Shown here: one piece after another, positions 1 to 6,621 of the stretch
Layout: every line of letters begins with the position of its first letter
Numbering within the stretch: the first letter of the stretch is position 1
Assembly: GCA_034439815.1 (NCBI GenBank)
Contig: JAWXBD010000034.1
Span: forward strand, 1-10,420
Direction: 5' to 3'
DNA length: 10,420 nucleotides
Source: JAEUIT01 sp034439815
Lineage (GTDB): Bacteria > Planctomycetota > Phycisphaerae > Phycisphaerales > SM1A02
The notes under the pieces: generated by a model
Seen by the model: the letters and a program-made list of their open reading frames with translations, nothing else
Told to the model about the DNA's origin: nothing
The model's database searches: none
Made by a program: the position numbers and the translations under genes

Positions 1-18
1 CGGTCCGCATGCGGACCG
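1..18. repeat. Perfect 18-bp palindrome at the window edge
   Basis: CGGTCCGCATGCGGACCG reads the same on both strands, with no spacer. It lies inside the metalloprotease reading frame (Ser-Val-Arg-Met-Arg-Thr codons). The symmetry breaks at base 19 only if base 0 is not T, which cannot be seen. It may be chance in GC-rich coding DNA or a protein-binding site. Confidence 0.5.
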
Positions 19-1309
19 ATGACAAAATCGCACCGTTGCGGTCAAACAGCCGCACCATCGCGTCCCCGCTCGCGTCGTCGACGGTCGGCTCAGCGATATC
101 GAGGCGCAGTGACGGCTGCAGAACGATCCGACCGGTCGCGTGGTTGTACTCGCCGGCGATGCGCAAGCACCGCTCGCCCGCGAGCGCGTCATCCGCGCCG
201 CCCTCACCTCCGTCACCACCGTCGAACGGCGTGCACGCCGATCGCGCGTCATTGATGCAGTCGTTGAACGTCACTGGGGCGACCCACGCCTCGTTCGTCA
301 GCAGACCGGCGACCATGACGTCCTTCTTCGTCGAGGGCATGACCGGCGGAAGATCGAGCGGATCGAGCAGGCCATTCACCACGTCGTAGCCGACACTGCC
401 GGCGATCGAGCTGTTGTGCTGCTGTCCCCAGCAGTGGCCGATCTCATGTGCGAACGTGCGCTGAAATCGATTGACCTCGGTGTTGCCAAACGCAGCTGCG
501 CTGGGAATGCCTGCCGCCTGCCCGTTGCCGCTATACGGATTGCCCGGAAGCCACGCGTAAATGAACTCGGGCTTGGCGTACCCGGCCCCCGGGATCTGCA
601 GGTTCCGGATGTCACTAATCGTGTTGAGCAGCGAGTTGCTCGAATTGTTGATGTTCTGCGTCCACGTCAATGGACCGAGCGGAGAACGGTGATAATTCCA
701 GTCACCGGTTTTGAAAATTCCGCGCAAGAACGCATCGCCCACACCTGGCTCGATCATCGAGATCGACGGCTGACCTCCACCGGGAACATAGTTCACGGAC
801 ACATAGGCGAGATCCACCATCTTGCGGCAGAGGAAGCTCTTGTTCAGCAGCGCTCCCGTGTTGTTGTCGTAGTCAGTCTCTACCACCGTGCGGAGCGGAT
901 TGACCGTGACAAGGAAGTCGACGTCGTTCGACTGCGGAGGCACGCAGAAGAAGTTCAGCGTGTGACTTTCGATGGCCGAGTTGGGCACGAGTGGAGCAGC
1001 GATCGCGCCGTTGCTGAAAAATGGCGACCCGGCAATCTCGACACCGTTCGAAAAGACGCGCAGTTCCGCCTCGACGTTCGGGATCGCAACGGCGGAGCCG
1101 GCAACGCCCACCTTCACACGGACAATCGTCGGGTTCTTGGCGACGAGCGTCAGCGAGCCGCTGTTGATTGCCTGGTTGACCTCGACCGACGTCACCGAAA
1201 GGTCCACCGCAGAGGCGGCGGAGGCGAGGGCAAGCGCGGAGAAGGAGGCGGCGAACGAAGAGAAGACGGGACACGCCGTCGCTGAGGTCGGTATCGATCG
1301 GGGGTGCAT
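1..1309 (-). CDS. Secreted CARDB + metzincin zinc metalloprotease (partial at left edge)
   Basis: The frame runs from ATG at 1309 to the left edge without a stop: 436 residues, C-terminus missing. Residues 1-34 form a signal peptide ending in A-A-S-A before V35-D-L, so the protein is exported. Residues 35-152 look like a CARDB/Ig-like adhesion fold: a V-D-L-S-V start and a closing V-E-T-D-Y-D-N-N-T typical of CARDB. A catalytic domain follows, with H288-E-I-G-H292-C-W-G295-Q-Q-H298, a full HExxHxxGxxH metzincin motif: three zinc-binding histidines and the catalytic Glu289. K-D-V-M332 about 34 residues later fits the Met-turn. A Gly/Asp-rich linker (363-373) precedes a beta-rich C-terminal segment that leaves the window. 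Predicted role: extracellular or periplasmic zinc endopeptidase, substrate unknown. A weak GGAG lies 11 bases upstream of the ATG. It is separated by 464 bases from the other genes, so probably its own transcript. Protease class is well supported; the exact MEROPS family is not. Confidence 0.85.
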   Translation of the reverse strand, partial: MHPRSIPTSATACPVFSSFAASFSALALASAASAVDLSVTSVEVNQAINSGSLTLVAKNPTIVRVKVGVAGSAVAIPNVEAELRVFSNGVEIAGSPFFSNGAIAAPLVPNSAIESHTLNFFCVPPQSNDVDFLVTVNPLRTVVETDYDNNTGALLNKSFLCRKMVDLAYVSVNYVPGGGQPSISMIEPGVGDAFLRGIFKTGDWNYHRSPLGPLTWTQNINNSSNSLLNTISDIRNLQIPGAGYAKPEFIYAWLPGNPYSGNGQAAGIPSAAAFGNTEVNRFQRTFAHEIGHCWGQQHNSSIAGSVGYDVVNGLLDPLDLPPVMPSTKKDVMVAGLLTNEAWVAPVTFNDCINDARSACTPFDGGDGGEGGADDALAGERCLRIAGEYNHATGRIVLQPSLRLDIAEPTVDDASGDAMVRLFDRNGAILSSVRMRT

Positions 1310-1402
1310 CACTGAATCGGCTCCGCTAAGGCCCTTTGGTCGCTCGACGGGAGACCCCCCGCGTCCACAGAGCGCGGTGACTTTGGGTCCACAGTCCTCA
1401 TG

Positions 1403-1430
1403 CCAGTGTTCGAAACAGTCTTCGAACTGG
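1403..1430. promoter_or_regulatory. Inverted repeat upstream of the metalloprotease (possible operator or leader hairpin)
   Basis: GTTCGAA (1408-1414) and TTCGAAC (1421-1427) are perfect inverted arms around a 6-base spacer, ACAGTC. The flanks CCAG and CTGG extend the symmetry imperfectly to 1403-1430. The hexamer TTCGAA is itself palindromic, so the site holds two palindromes about one helical turn apart. It lies 94-121 bases upstream of the metalloprotease ATG, a plausible place for a dimeric repressor site or a 5' leader hairpin. Function is inferred only. Confidence 0.4.
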
Positions 1431-1622
1431 GTCGGGCTCCTTCGCACGCGGGCACCCACCCGTAGCGCGAATATAGGGCATAGGCGGCAAAATGCAGGGA
1501 GCATCCAACGAATCAGCTTCAAAACGTGTGATTGCTGTGAAGGCGGCGCCGGGCGCGCGCGGCGCGCAGTAGGCAAATGCCGCCCATATTCTTTGGACCG
1601 CACGCTGTCGAGAAAGTGCCAC

Positions 1623-1677
1623 ATGAATGGCATATGAACTGCATATGAACTGCATATGAACTGCAGATGAACCGCAC
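1623..1677. repeat. Five tandem copies of an 11-bp unit (consensus ATGAACTGCAT)
   Basis: Units at 1623-1633, 1634-1644, 1645-1655, 1656-1666 and 1667-1677. Units 2 and 3 are identical to ATGAACTGCAT. Unit 4 differs at one base (final G). Units 1 and 5 differ at two (ATGAATGGCAT and ATGAACCGCAC). Each unit starts ATG and mostly ends CAT, so every unit is a short imperfect dyad and CATATG recurs at the junctions. The 11-bp period puts each copy on nearly the same helix face, as in arrays bound cooperatively by a regulator. It is noncoding and lies 13 bases past the terminator-like hairpin. Confidence 0.85.
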
Positions 1678-1690
1678 GTCCAAAACGACA

Positions 1691-1726
1691 ACTGCTCGCG
1701 AAGCTGATGAGAGCTTCGTGAGCAGT
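1691..1726 (-). terminator. Terminator-like hairpin ending the minus-strand gene cluster
   Basis: Fifteen-base arms (1691-1705 and 1712-1726) around a 6-base loop pair at all but one position. Read on the minus strand, the arms are ACTGCTCACGAAGCT and AGCTTCGCGAGCAGT, with one A/C mismatch, followed by the T-rich tail TGTCGTTTTGG. It lies 47 bases beyond the stop codon of the 104-residue gene. The tail is short and interrupted, so termination may be incomplete. The plus-strand transcript would pair slightly better (G-U at the mismatch) but has no T-tract after it. Confidence 0.6.
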
Positions 1727-1773
1727 GTGGTTCGTCCGCGGGGCCGTCCTTGGCCTCCGCGCTGGGTGAGCGA

Positions 1774-2088
1774 TCACGCAGCGCGGGGACGATCCGTGTC
1801 GTGATTCGAGTTGGCGTCGAGGCCGAGCGCCTCCGCCAGATCATTGATGTTGGTGCCGATGTTGTCGAAGACGCTCATGAGCTCCGTGTACGCGCCGCGT
1901 TCGCCGACTGCAGCGTTCATGCTGTGGTTGGCTTCGTGCGGCTCGTGATGCGTCTGGTGCCCCGCGTGGAGCGCACTGCCGCGGAGCTGTGCTGCCCATT
2001 CCGCGAACGGAAGGGGTGCCGGCGGCTCCGGTTCACGATCGAAATCCGAAACGCCGCCGACGAGTTTGAGTCCGGTCCAAACAGCCAT
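1774..2088 (-). CDS. His-rich small hypothetical protein, 104 aa
   Basis: I do not recognise this protein. ATG at 2088 is chosen because AGGAG (2100-2096) lies 7 bases upstream; a GTG directly before it (2091) would be too close to that site. The N-terminal half is Pro/Glu-rich (residues 19-30, ending L-P-F-A-E). A histidine cluster follows, with His at 41, 44, 47, 48, 51 and 55, which could bind a metal ion or simply be a low-complexity linker. The C-terminal part (about 66-90) looks like one amphipathic helix, N-I-G-T-N-I-N-D-L-A-E-A-L-G-L. There is no signal peptide or membrane segment, so it is probably cytoplasmic. It is the last gene of the cluster, 47 bases before the terminator-like hairpin. 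The strong ribosome binding site and matched terminator make a real gene likely despite its size. Confidence 0.6.
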   Translation of the reverse strand: MAVWTGLKLVGGVSDFDREPEPPAPLPFAEWAAQLRGSALHAGHQTHHEPHEANHSMNAAVGERGAYTELMSVFDNIGTNINDLAEALGLDANSNHDTDRPRAA

Positions 2089-2095
2089 CACAAGG

Positions 2096-2100
2096 CTCCT
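2096..2100 (-). promoter_or_regulatory. Shine-Dalgarno site of the 104-aa gene
   Basis: AGGAG on the minus strand, 7 bases before ATG 2088. It decides between the GTG at 2091 and the ATG at 2088 in favour of the ATG. Confidence 0.7.
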
Positions 2101-2136
2101 TCCATGGTGCCGTGCGGTATCCGCCGCGAGCTGAGG

Positions 2137-2292
2137 TCATCCTGACCATTCGAGCATCGACCTGCTGGAAGCATGACTTTCGTCTGCTTGCGGAACCAGT
2201 CGCGGTTCAGCAAAGGGGGGCGGCAGAATCGGCGCGACTCCACGCACCTTCACAATCGACGTGACTCGCCGGGATCCCATCCAGTTCAACAT
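2137..2292 (-). CDS. Possible small ORF, 51 aa
   Basis: ATG at 2292 opens a 51-codon frame lying 31 bases after the coiled-coil gene and 48 before the 104-residue gene. Only a weak AGCAGG precedes the start, with 2 bases of spacing, so translation is doubtful. The peptide is basic early (G-S-R-R-V-T-S-I-V-K-V-R) and then has I-L-P-P-P-F-A-E at about the position where the downstream 104-residue protein has A-P-L-P-F-A-E. Both also have a Trp-x-Gly near the start, so a distant relationship is conceivable but very weak. The frame continues upstream as an open frame overlapping the end of the coiled-coil gene, but that part looks like a shadow. It could equally be untranslated spacer. Confidence 0.3.
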   Translation of the reverse strand: MLNWMGSRRVTSIVKVRGVAPILPPPFAEPRLVPQADESHASSRSMLEWSG

Positions 2293-2323
2293 GGCCTGCT
2301 CGTTTCGTTCGTTCTCGACCGCT

Positions 2324-4339
2324 TCAGAGCGTCGTGCCGAAGCGCTCGGCATCCTCAAATCGCCGCTTCGCGCGGGCGATCCGTCCGGATACCACGCCAC
2401 CGACGATCAGCCCCAAGGTGACTATGCCCGAGAACAGCAGCCCGGCCGCCATCAGACGGTCAAAGCGTCCTTCCTGCGGCACGATCGTTGAGAACGTCAT
2501 GCGGCCGGGAACCTGCGTCTGGCCGGCGAGCGCGATCCGGGCCATATCGCCCTTCCCTTTGGCGAACTTGGGAGCCTCGTTCACCAGCGTGGTCGCAAGG
2601 GTGTCAAGCGCGATCACCGCTACCTCTGCAGTGGGCGCTTCTGCGATCAGCCGCATCGATCCAGGTCCGTCGGAATCGACGTGCACCCCGTCCATCCACT
2701 CCGCCAACACGGTCTCGCCGCGCAGCGAATGAACGCCACGCTCCTCCAGTCGTCGGCGGACGGCAGTACGGAACGTCTCGTCAGAAATGATCGAAGCGTG
2801 CATCGCCTGCCACGCGCTGTCGGACTGGGGTGATATCTGCTCTCCGCCGCGCGTCTTGGCGACGAGATCGACCGACGCGATGGCCGTCGATGGCAGCGCG
2901 AAGTCCGCGGCGAGCCACGCGCCTGCGGCGATGGCTGCGGTCACGAGCATCATCCATGCTGCGACAATGCCGCCCCGATGCCGCGCGTACCGGCGCATCA
3001 TGCGCTCTTCGGTGACGGCGAGCATCTCCTGCACCTGGCGGAGTTCCTCGCGCTGCTTCTTGACCAGACGCTCTTCTTCGAGCACTCCGACCAGCGCACT
3101 CTCCGTGGACTCGCGAACACGGGCTTCACGCTCCCACTTTCGTTCGCGCAGCAGGCGCCGCGCAAGATCGATGCGAGTCTTGCGCGTGCGCAGGAACACC
3201 AGCGCCTCGTGCATGCGGAGCTCTGCCGCTTCGATCTCGCACATTCGCCGCTCGAGCGTTGTCGTAGCATCGCGTTGCGTCGCGGCATGGGCTGCGCGCA
3301 GTGCGTCCATTTCACTCGTCAGCCGCGCGGCCTCTTCGCGCGCTGCCAGCAGCGCCTCGCGCGTCGTTTCGTCGTGAGCTTCGGAACGATCATGCATCGC
3401 CTGGCGCGCCGCAGCGAGTTCTTCGGTCAGCCGTTCATTGGCGCGGCGGATCTCCGCAGTCTCTGCAGAATGCTTCTCGATCGTGCGCTGCATCTCCGTG
3501 GCTGCGGCCAGCGCAGCGGCGCCGCGCTCGAGCTGTGGTGCCTGGTCGGCGACGGACTTAGCCAAGGCTGCGAGTTTCTCCCCCGCTGTGCGCAGGCTCT
3601 GCCGTGTCATGTCCAGCTCGCGCTGCAATGTGTTCTTCTGGGTGTCGCGCTCGATGATCTCACGGTCGCGCAGCTCAACAACTGCGTCGCGGCTCGCAAG
3701 CGACGCCTCGGCGTCTTCGCAGGACTCTCGTACGCGGGCGAGCTCGAGCACGAGCGCGGCCGTCTGCGCTTCGGATCCCGCCAGCCGCGTCGTGAGGGTC
3801 TCGACATCTGCATCGCGCGCCGACTGGTTGGTCTCGACTTCATGGCGCAGCGCCTGGAGAACCTCTTCTTCAGCGATCAGTCGCTGCGCAGATTCGTTTA
3901 CACGCGCTCGCTCCGCGACCAGTTCCTGTCGCGTTGTTTCAAGCATTGCAGAGGTGTCGGCCTGCTCGCCAGACTGCTGCGCCAGCGCTGTCGCCCGCGC
4001 CCGCAGCTCCGCGCGCTCGTCCTCCAGCGCATCGGTCATCGCCTGCAGCTGCGCCTGCCGCGCAATCAGCGTCGCTGCTGCCGACTGCACTTCATGCTCG
4101 CGGACGTCGAGCCGTCGCGAGCGGTCCGCAAAATGAGCAAAGTCCTCGGCTGATTTGGACTGCACGCCGCGCAACCGCGCCAGTTGCCGCTCGACGTCAT
4201 CGATCAGCGCGAGCACGTCGTCGTGCGAATTGACGGACTCCATGCCGGGACTCGGCTGCGGAGTTCCGTAGGTGGGCGTGTGATCGAGCGGATCGATCGA
4301 CGAAGGTAGATTGCGGTCCGGCGAGTCGTGCGCGTCCAT
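2324..4339 (-). CDS. Long coiled-coil protein with C-terminal Wzz-like membrane unit, 671 aa
   Basis: ATG 4339 is chosen because AGGAG (4352-4348) lies 8 bases upstream; an in-frame ATG at 4384 lacks such a site. Residues 1-35 are Pro/Ser-rich and disordered. Residues 36-450 are an almost unbroken coiled coil rich in Ala, Glu, Arg and Gln. Basic M-R-R-Y-A-R-H-R leads into TM1 (about 456-478), then about 145 extracytoplasmic residues, TM2 (about 629-652) and a basic tail. The segment between the helices follows the Wzz/chain-length-determinant pattern: a strand after TM1 (A-S-V-D-L-V-A-K), a helix I-I-S-D-E-T-F-R-T-A-V, then G-S-M-R-L-I-A-E-A-P-T with a helix V-I-A-L-D-T-L-A-T-T-L-V. I infer a role in envelope polysaccharide assembly, or a cytoplasmic scaffold anchored at the membrane. 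Wzz proteins normally carry their coiled coil on the periplasmic side, so this is a non-standard architecture. No kinase domain is present. It lies 148 bases after murJ. Confidence 0.85.
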   Translation of the reverse strand: MDAHDSPDRNLPSSIDPLDHTPTYGTPQPSPGMESVNSHDDVLALIDDVERQLARLRGVQSKSAEDFAHFADRSRRLDVREHEVQSAAATLIARQAQLQAMTDALEDERAELRARATALAQQSGEQADTSAMLETTRQELVAERARVNESAQRLIAEEEVLQALRHEVETNQSARDADVETLTTRLAGSEAQTAALVLELARVRESCEDAEASLASRDAVVELRDREIIERDTQKNTLQRELDMTRQSLRTAGEKLAALAKSVADQAPQLERGAAALAAATEMQRTIEKHSAETAEIRRANERLTEELAAARQAMHDRSEAHDETTREALLAAREEAARLTSEMDALRAAHAATQRDATTTLERRMCEIEAAELRMHEALVFLRTRKTRIDLARRLLRERKWEREARVRESTESALVGVLEEERLVKKQREELRQVQEMLAVTEERMMRRYARHRGGIVAAWMMLVTAAIAAGAWLAADFALPSTAIASVDLVAKTRGGEQISPQSDSAWQAMHASIISDETFRTAVRRRLEERGVHSLRGETVLAEWMDGVHVDSDGPGSMRLIAEAPTAEVAVIALDTLATTLVNEAPKFAKGKGDMARIALAGQTQVPGRMTFSTIVPQEGRFDRLMAAGLLFSGIVTLGLIVGGVVSGRIARAKRRFEDAERFGTTL

Positions 4340-4347
4340 CGACGATA

Positions 4348-4352
4348 CTCCT
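4348..4352 (-). promoter_or_regulatory. Shine-Dalgarno site of the coiled-coil gene
   Basis: AGGAG on the minus strand, 8 bases before ATG 4339. It shows that this ATG, rather than the in-frame ATG 45 bases upstream at 4384, is the likely start; the site lies inside what would otherwise be coding sequence. Confidence 0.7.
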
Positions 4353-4487
4353 GCGCGACGGACACGCACAGTGCGCGACGTCAACGCTGAACGGAGCTAT
4401 CGGTCGTCAGCGACCCGCACTGAATTCGCGATCTCAGTAAAGTCGGAAGTCGATCCGCCCTCGCCGATTCCGTACTTATCGGGGGAC

Positions 4488-6155
4488 TCATCGGCGCCCG
4501 AGAGCCCACCGCATCTCCGGCATCCGCAGGAGAAGCGCCGTGCCGAGAACCGCCACGGCGCCGACTGGAATGAGTATCGCGAGTTCTCGGACAGCACCCC
4601 ACCATCCCGCGTGCACGTGAGGCACCCACATCGCTGCGCCAATGACTGCTGCGGCCATCACGCTGGTCGCCAAGGCCGTCCGGAGCCAGGACATCAGGAG
4701 GTCGCGGTCGATGATGGCACCGACTCGCTGGCGCAGAATCACCAGCAGCACCGCGCATTGAATGACGGAGCAGATCGCGGTCGACCACGCAAGCCCTGCT
4801 TCGCGCAGTGGCGTCCAGATCAAAGTGAGATTCCCGACGAGATTGAGTCCCACCATCAGCACCGACACCCGCGTCGGCGTCACCGAGTCACCCGACGCAT
4901 AGAACGCGCGGATGAGCACGTTCACCATCGAGTAGCTCCAGATCGCAGGCGCGTATCCGAGCAGGATGAACGCGACGCGATGGGTATCGTCGATCGTGAA
5001 CCGACCGCCTTCGAGCACCACCGCCACGGCAGGGCGCGCGATCAGAAACAGACCGATGCTCGCAGGGAGGCCAATGAACATCGTCATCCGCAAGCCGCGG
5101 CGCAGTGTCGTCAGAAATGCCGCGTTGTCATTCGACTGTCGCGCCAGCACCGGAAAGATGGCGTTCGCGACAGCCAGTCCAAAGACACCGAGCGGAAACT
5201 CGTAAAGACGCTGGGCATTGCCGAGCGCCGCCATCGCGCCCTCGCCAAGCGGAAACGGCCGGCCGAAGATGGTTGGTCCGACAATGGTCGGCCAGCTGGC
5301 GATGAGCCCGTCGAGAAACGTGTTGAGCTGCAGCACGCCGAGACCGAGCATCATCGGCAACGCCTTGCCAAGCGTTTCCTGTATGAGGCTCCACGCCGCG
5401 TCGGTTCGATCGCGCAGCGCTTCACGCGCCGCGCGCAACGACAGACCCGCGTGGCGTGCGGCCCACAGACTCCATGCGAGCTGCATGATGCCGGCAACGA
5501 TGACGCTCGCACCGACGAGCGTCGCATGCGTTCCCTGCACCGCCGTATTCGCCGAATGAAAGAGCGGCATCAGGCCCAGTGCGGTGCCGACGATCATCAG
5601 ATTCAGTATGAGCGGGCTCGCTGCCGTCGGGCCGAACCGGTCGTGAGTCTGCAGAATCGCACCGATCACCGCGACCATGCACACGAGCGGCATGTACGGC
5701 AGCATCACCATCAGCAGTTCGATGCCGAGCTGCGGCAAACGCTCGCCGACCGGCATCATGACCGTGCCCGCAACGACGATCGGCGTTCCGATGATCAGCT
5801 CACTCTCGGCCGTCGCGCTGTGCACGCCGAACAGGATCAGCTCGCCCACCAGCACAATCGCGTTGAGGACAATCGCCATCAGCACGAGCATGAGCGAGGC
5901 GTAGCGACGGGCGCTCGCCGGATCGGCACGCTGCGTCCGTGCGTAGATCGGAAGGAAAGATGCGGTCAGCGCCCCTTCTCCGAAGAGACGGCGGAAGAGG
6001 TTCGGAATCATGAATCCGAACGAGAACGCGTCCATCACCGGACCGACACCGAACGCACGACTCAGTGTCGCGTCGCGCGCCAGCCCCGTCACCCGTGAAA
6101 CGAGCGTGAGCAGCGTGAACGTGCGTGCATTCTTTTCGAAGCGCTCGGCGGCCAT
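4488..6155 (-). CDS. murJ: MurJ (MviN), lipid II flippase, 555 aa
   Basis: A polytopic inner-membrane protein of the MOP superfamily that moves undecaprenyl-linked lipid II to the outer leaflet for peptidoglycan synthesis. The N-terminus matches the family closely: S-R21-V-T-G-L-A-R27-D, D42-A-F, P-N-L-F-R55-R-L-F-G-E-G-A. These correspond to E. coli Arg18, Arg24, Asp39 and Arg52, all functionally important. Q-R316-L-Y-E-F-P-L-G-V matches the TM8 region carrying E. coli Arg270. The length is at the upper end of the usual range (about 510-550), partly from a longer loop (about residues 288-314) before that motif. ATG 6155 is preceded by AAAGGGG with 6-base spacing. It lies 54 bases after the lipoprotein gene and probably in its operon. 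Identity is secure. A MATE or Wzx flippase is the only alternative, and the N-terminal signature argues against it. Confidence 0.97.
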   Translation of the reverse strand: MAAERFEKNARTFTLLTLVSRVTGLARDATLSRAFGVGPVMDAFSFGFMIPNLFRRLFGEGALTASFLPIYARTQRADPASARRYASLMLVLMAIVLNAIVLVGELILFGVHSATAESELIIGTPIVVAGTVMMPVGERLPQLGIELLMVMLPYMPLVCMVAVIGAILQTHDRFGPTAASPLILNLMIVGTALGLMPLFHSANTAVQGTHATLVGASVIVAGIMQLAWSLWAARHAGLSLRAAREALRDRTDAAWSLIQETLGKALPMMLGLGVLQLNTFLDGLIASWPTIVGPTIFGRPFPLGEGAMAALGNAQRLYEFPLGVFGLAVANAIFPVLARQSNDNAAFLTTLRRGLRMTMFIGLPASIGLFLIARPAVAVVLEGGRFTIDDTHRVAFILLGYAPAIWSYSMVNVLIRAFYASGDSVTPTRVSVLMVGLNLVGNLTLIWTPLREAGLAWSTAICSVIQCAVLLVILRQRVGAIIDRDLLMSWLRTALATSVMAAAVIGAAMWVPHVHAGWWGAVRELAILIPVGAVAVLGTALLLRMPEMRWALGRR

Positions 6156-6209
6156 CCGTGGCCCCTTTGATGGGGTATTCCGTCGATTCGAGGGTGCGCC
6201 GACGCCAGG

Positions 6210-6611
6210 TCATCCGTTCCGCTGCACGCGCACACTCGCTGTGGACATGTCGGGATCGACGCGCCGGCGGTCGATTTCGACCCGCACCGTTCGCGTGTCT
6301 TTGCTGAACGTCATCGATACACGATTGGACTGCAGCGTCCGCTCGTCTTCACGCCATCCATTGTCGCTGTAGCGCTGACTCGTTTCATCCGCTGCGGCCA
6401 CGATGTCGCGCACTGGTCCGGACAGGAGAAAGCGGCCGGCCGTCAGCTCCCCGCCCTCGCGACGGATATCCGACGAGAACCGCACACCCATGGAAGGAGG
6501 AAGCGGCACATCGCTCTCCACGAACGTCGGCGGCGGTCCGCCTGCGCATCCGACCAGTGCCACAGCAGTCACCACAACCGACGCGATAGTAGAGAGGCAT
6601 ATTCGAAGCAC
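6210..6611 (-). CDS. Small lipoprotein of unknown function, 133 aa
   Basis: The signal peptide M-L-R-I-C-L-S-T-I-A-S followed by a Val/Ala-rich core ends in the lipobox L-V-G-C22, so Cys22 should be lipidated and the protein anchored in a membrane facing the periplasm. GTG 6611 is chosen because it places a basic residue just before the hydrophobic core; the longer in-frame start at 6818 would run back through the zinc-ribbon end of the upstream gene and destroy the signal peptide. No clear ribosome binding site precedes it, but it begins 10 bases after the upstream stop codon, so translation is probably coupled. The mature part has P-L-P-P-S-M, then R-Y-S-D-N-G-W, then T-F-S-K-D-T-R-T-V-R-V-E-I. 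The NGW...FxKxxR spacing recalls uncharacterised small bacterial lipoproteins, from memory only. Its place directly before murJ suggests an envelope role. Confidence 0.8.
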   Translation of the reverse strand: MLRICLSTIASVVVTAVALVGCAGGPPPTFVESDVPLPPSMGVRFSSDIRREGGELTAGRFLLSGPVRDIVAAADETSQRYSDNGWREDERTLQSNRVSMTFSKDTRTVRVEIDRRRVDPDMSTASVRVQRNG

Positions 6612-6621
6612 GCGGGGGATT

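Larger units (their letters stand above)
1310..1773. other. 464-bp gene-free region between the small His-rich gene and the metalloprotease
   Basis: No credible gene is seen on either strand. Open frames crossing it have atypical composition and run straight through the hairpin and the repeat array. Reading along the minus strand it holds a terminator-like hairpin (1726-1691), a five-copy 11-bp tandem repeat (1677-1623), a stretch with a TATATT hexamer (1475-1470) but no convincing -35 element, and an inverted repeat (1430-1403) about 94 bases before the metalloprotease start. It most likely ends the upstream transcription unit and carries the promoter and leader of the metalloprotease. No promoter can be assigned firmly. 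Confidence 0.6.

Noticed and set aside
140..1285. A 381-codon plus-strand frame opposite the metalloprotease
   Set aside because: The minus strand encodes a signal peptide and an intact HExxHxxGxxH motif; the plus-strand product is Arg/Val/Asp-rich without a motif.
1623..1677. The 11-bp repeats as a CRISPR array or plasmid iterons
   Set aside because: Units are contiguous without spacers, so not CRISPR. Iterons are usually 17-22 bp and near a rep gene or AT-rich origin; neither is present.
1398..1844. A 148-codon minus-strand frame across the intergenic region
   Set aside because: It overlaps the 104-residue gene in another frame and passes through the terminator-like hairpin and the 11-bp array. 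Composition is not protein-like.
2978..4153. Long plus-strand open frames opposite the coiled-coil gene
   Set aside because: Antisense to an Ala/Glu/Arg-rich coiled coil; the GC-rich third codon positions suppress stops in the opposite frames. No recognisable domain.
4401..4416. Short hairpin GGTCG-TCAG-CGACC between murJ and the coiled-coil gene as a terminator
   Set aside because: Only five paired bases and no T-tract on either strand; too weak to call.
4311..6098. A 595-codon open frame on the plus strand opposite murJ
   Set aside because: It is antisense to a secure MurJ gene, and its product is a low-complexity Arg/His/Asp/Gln-rich sequence, the typical shadow of a hydrophobic protein in GC-rich DNA.
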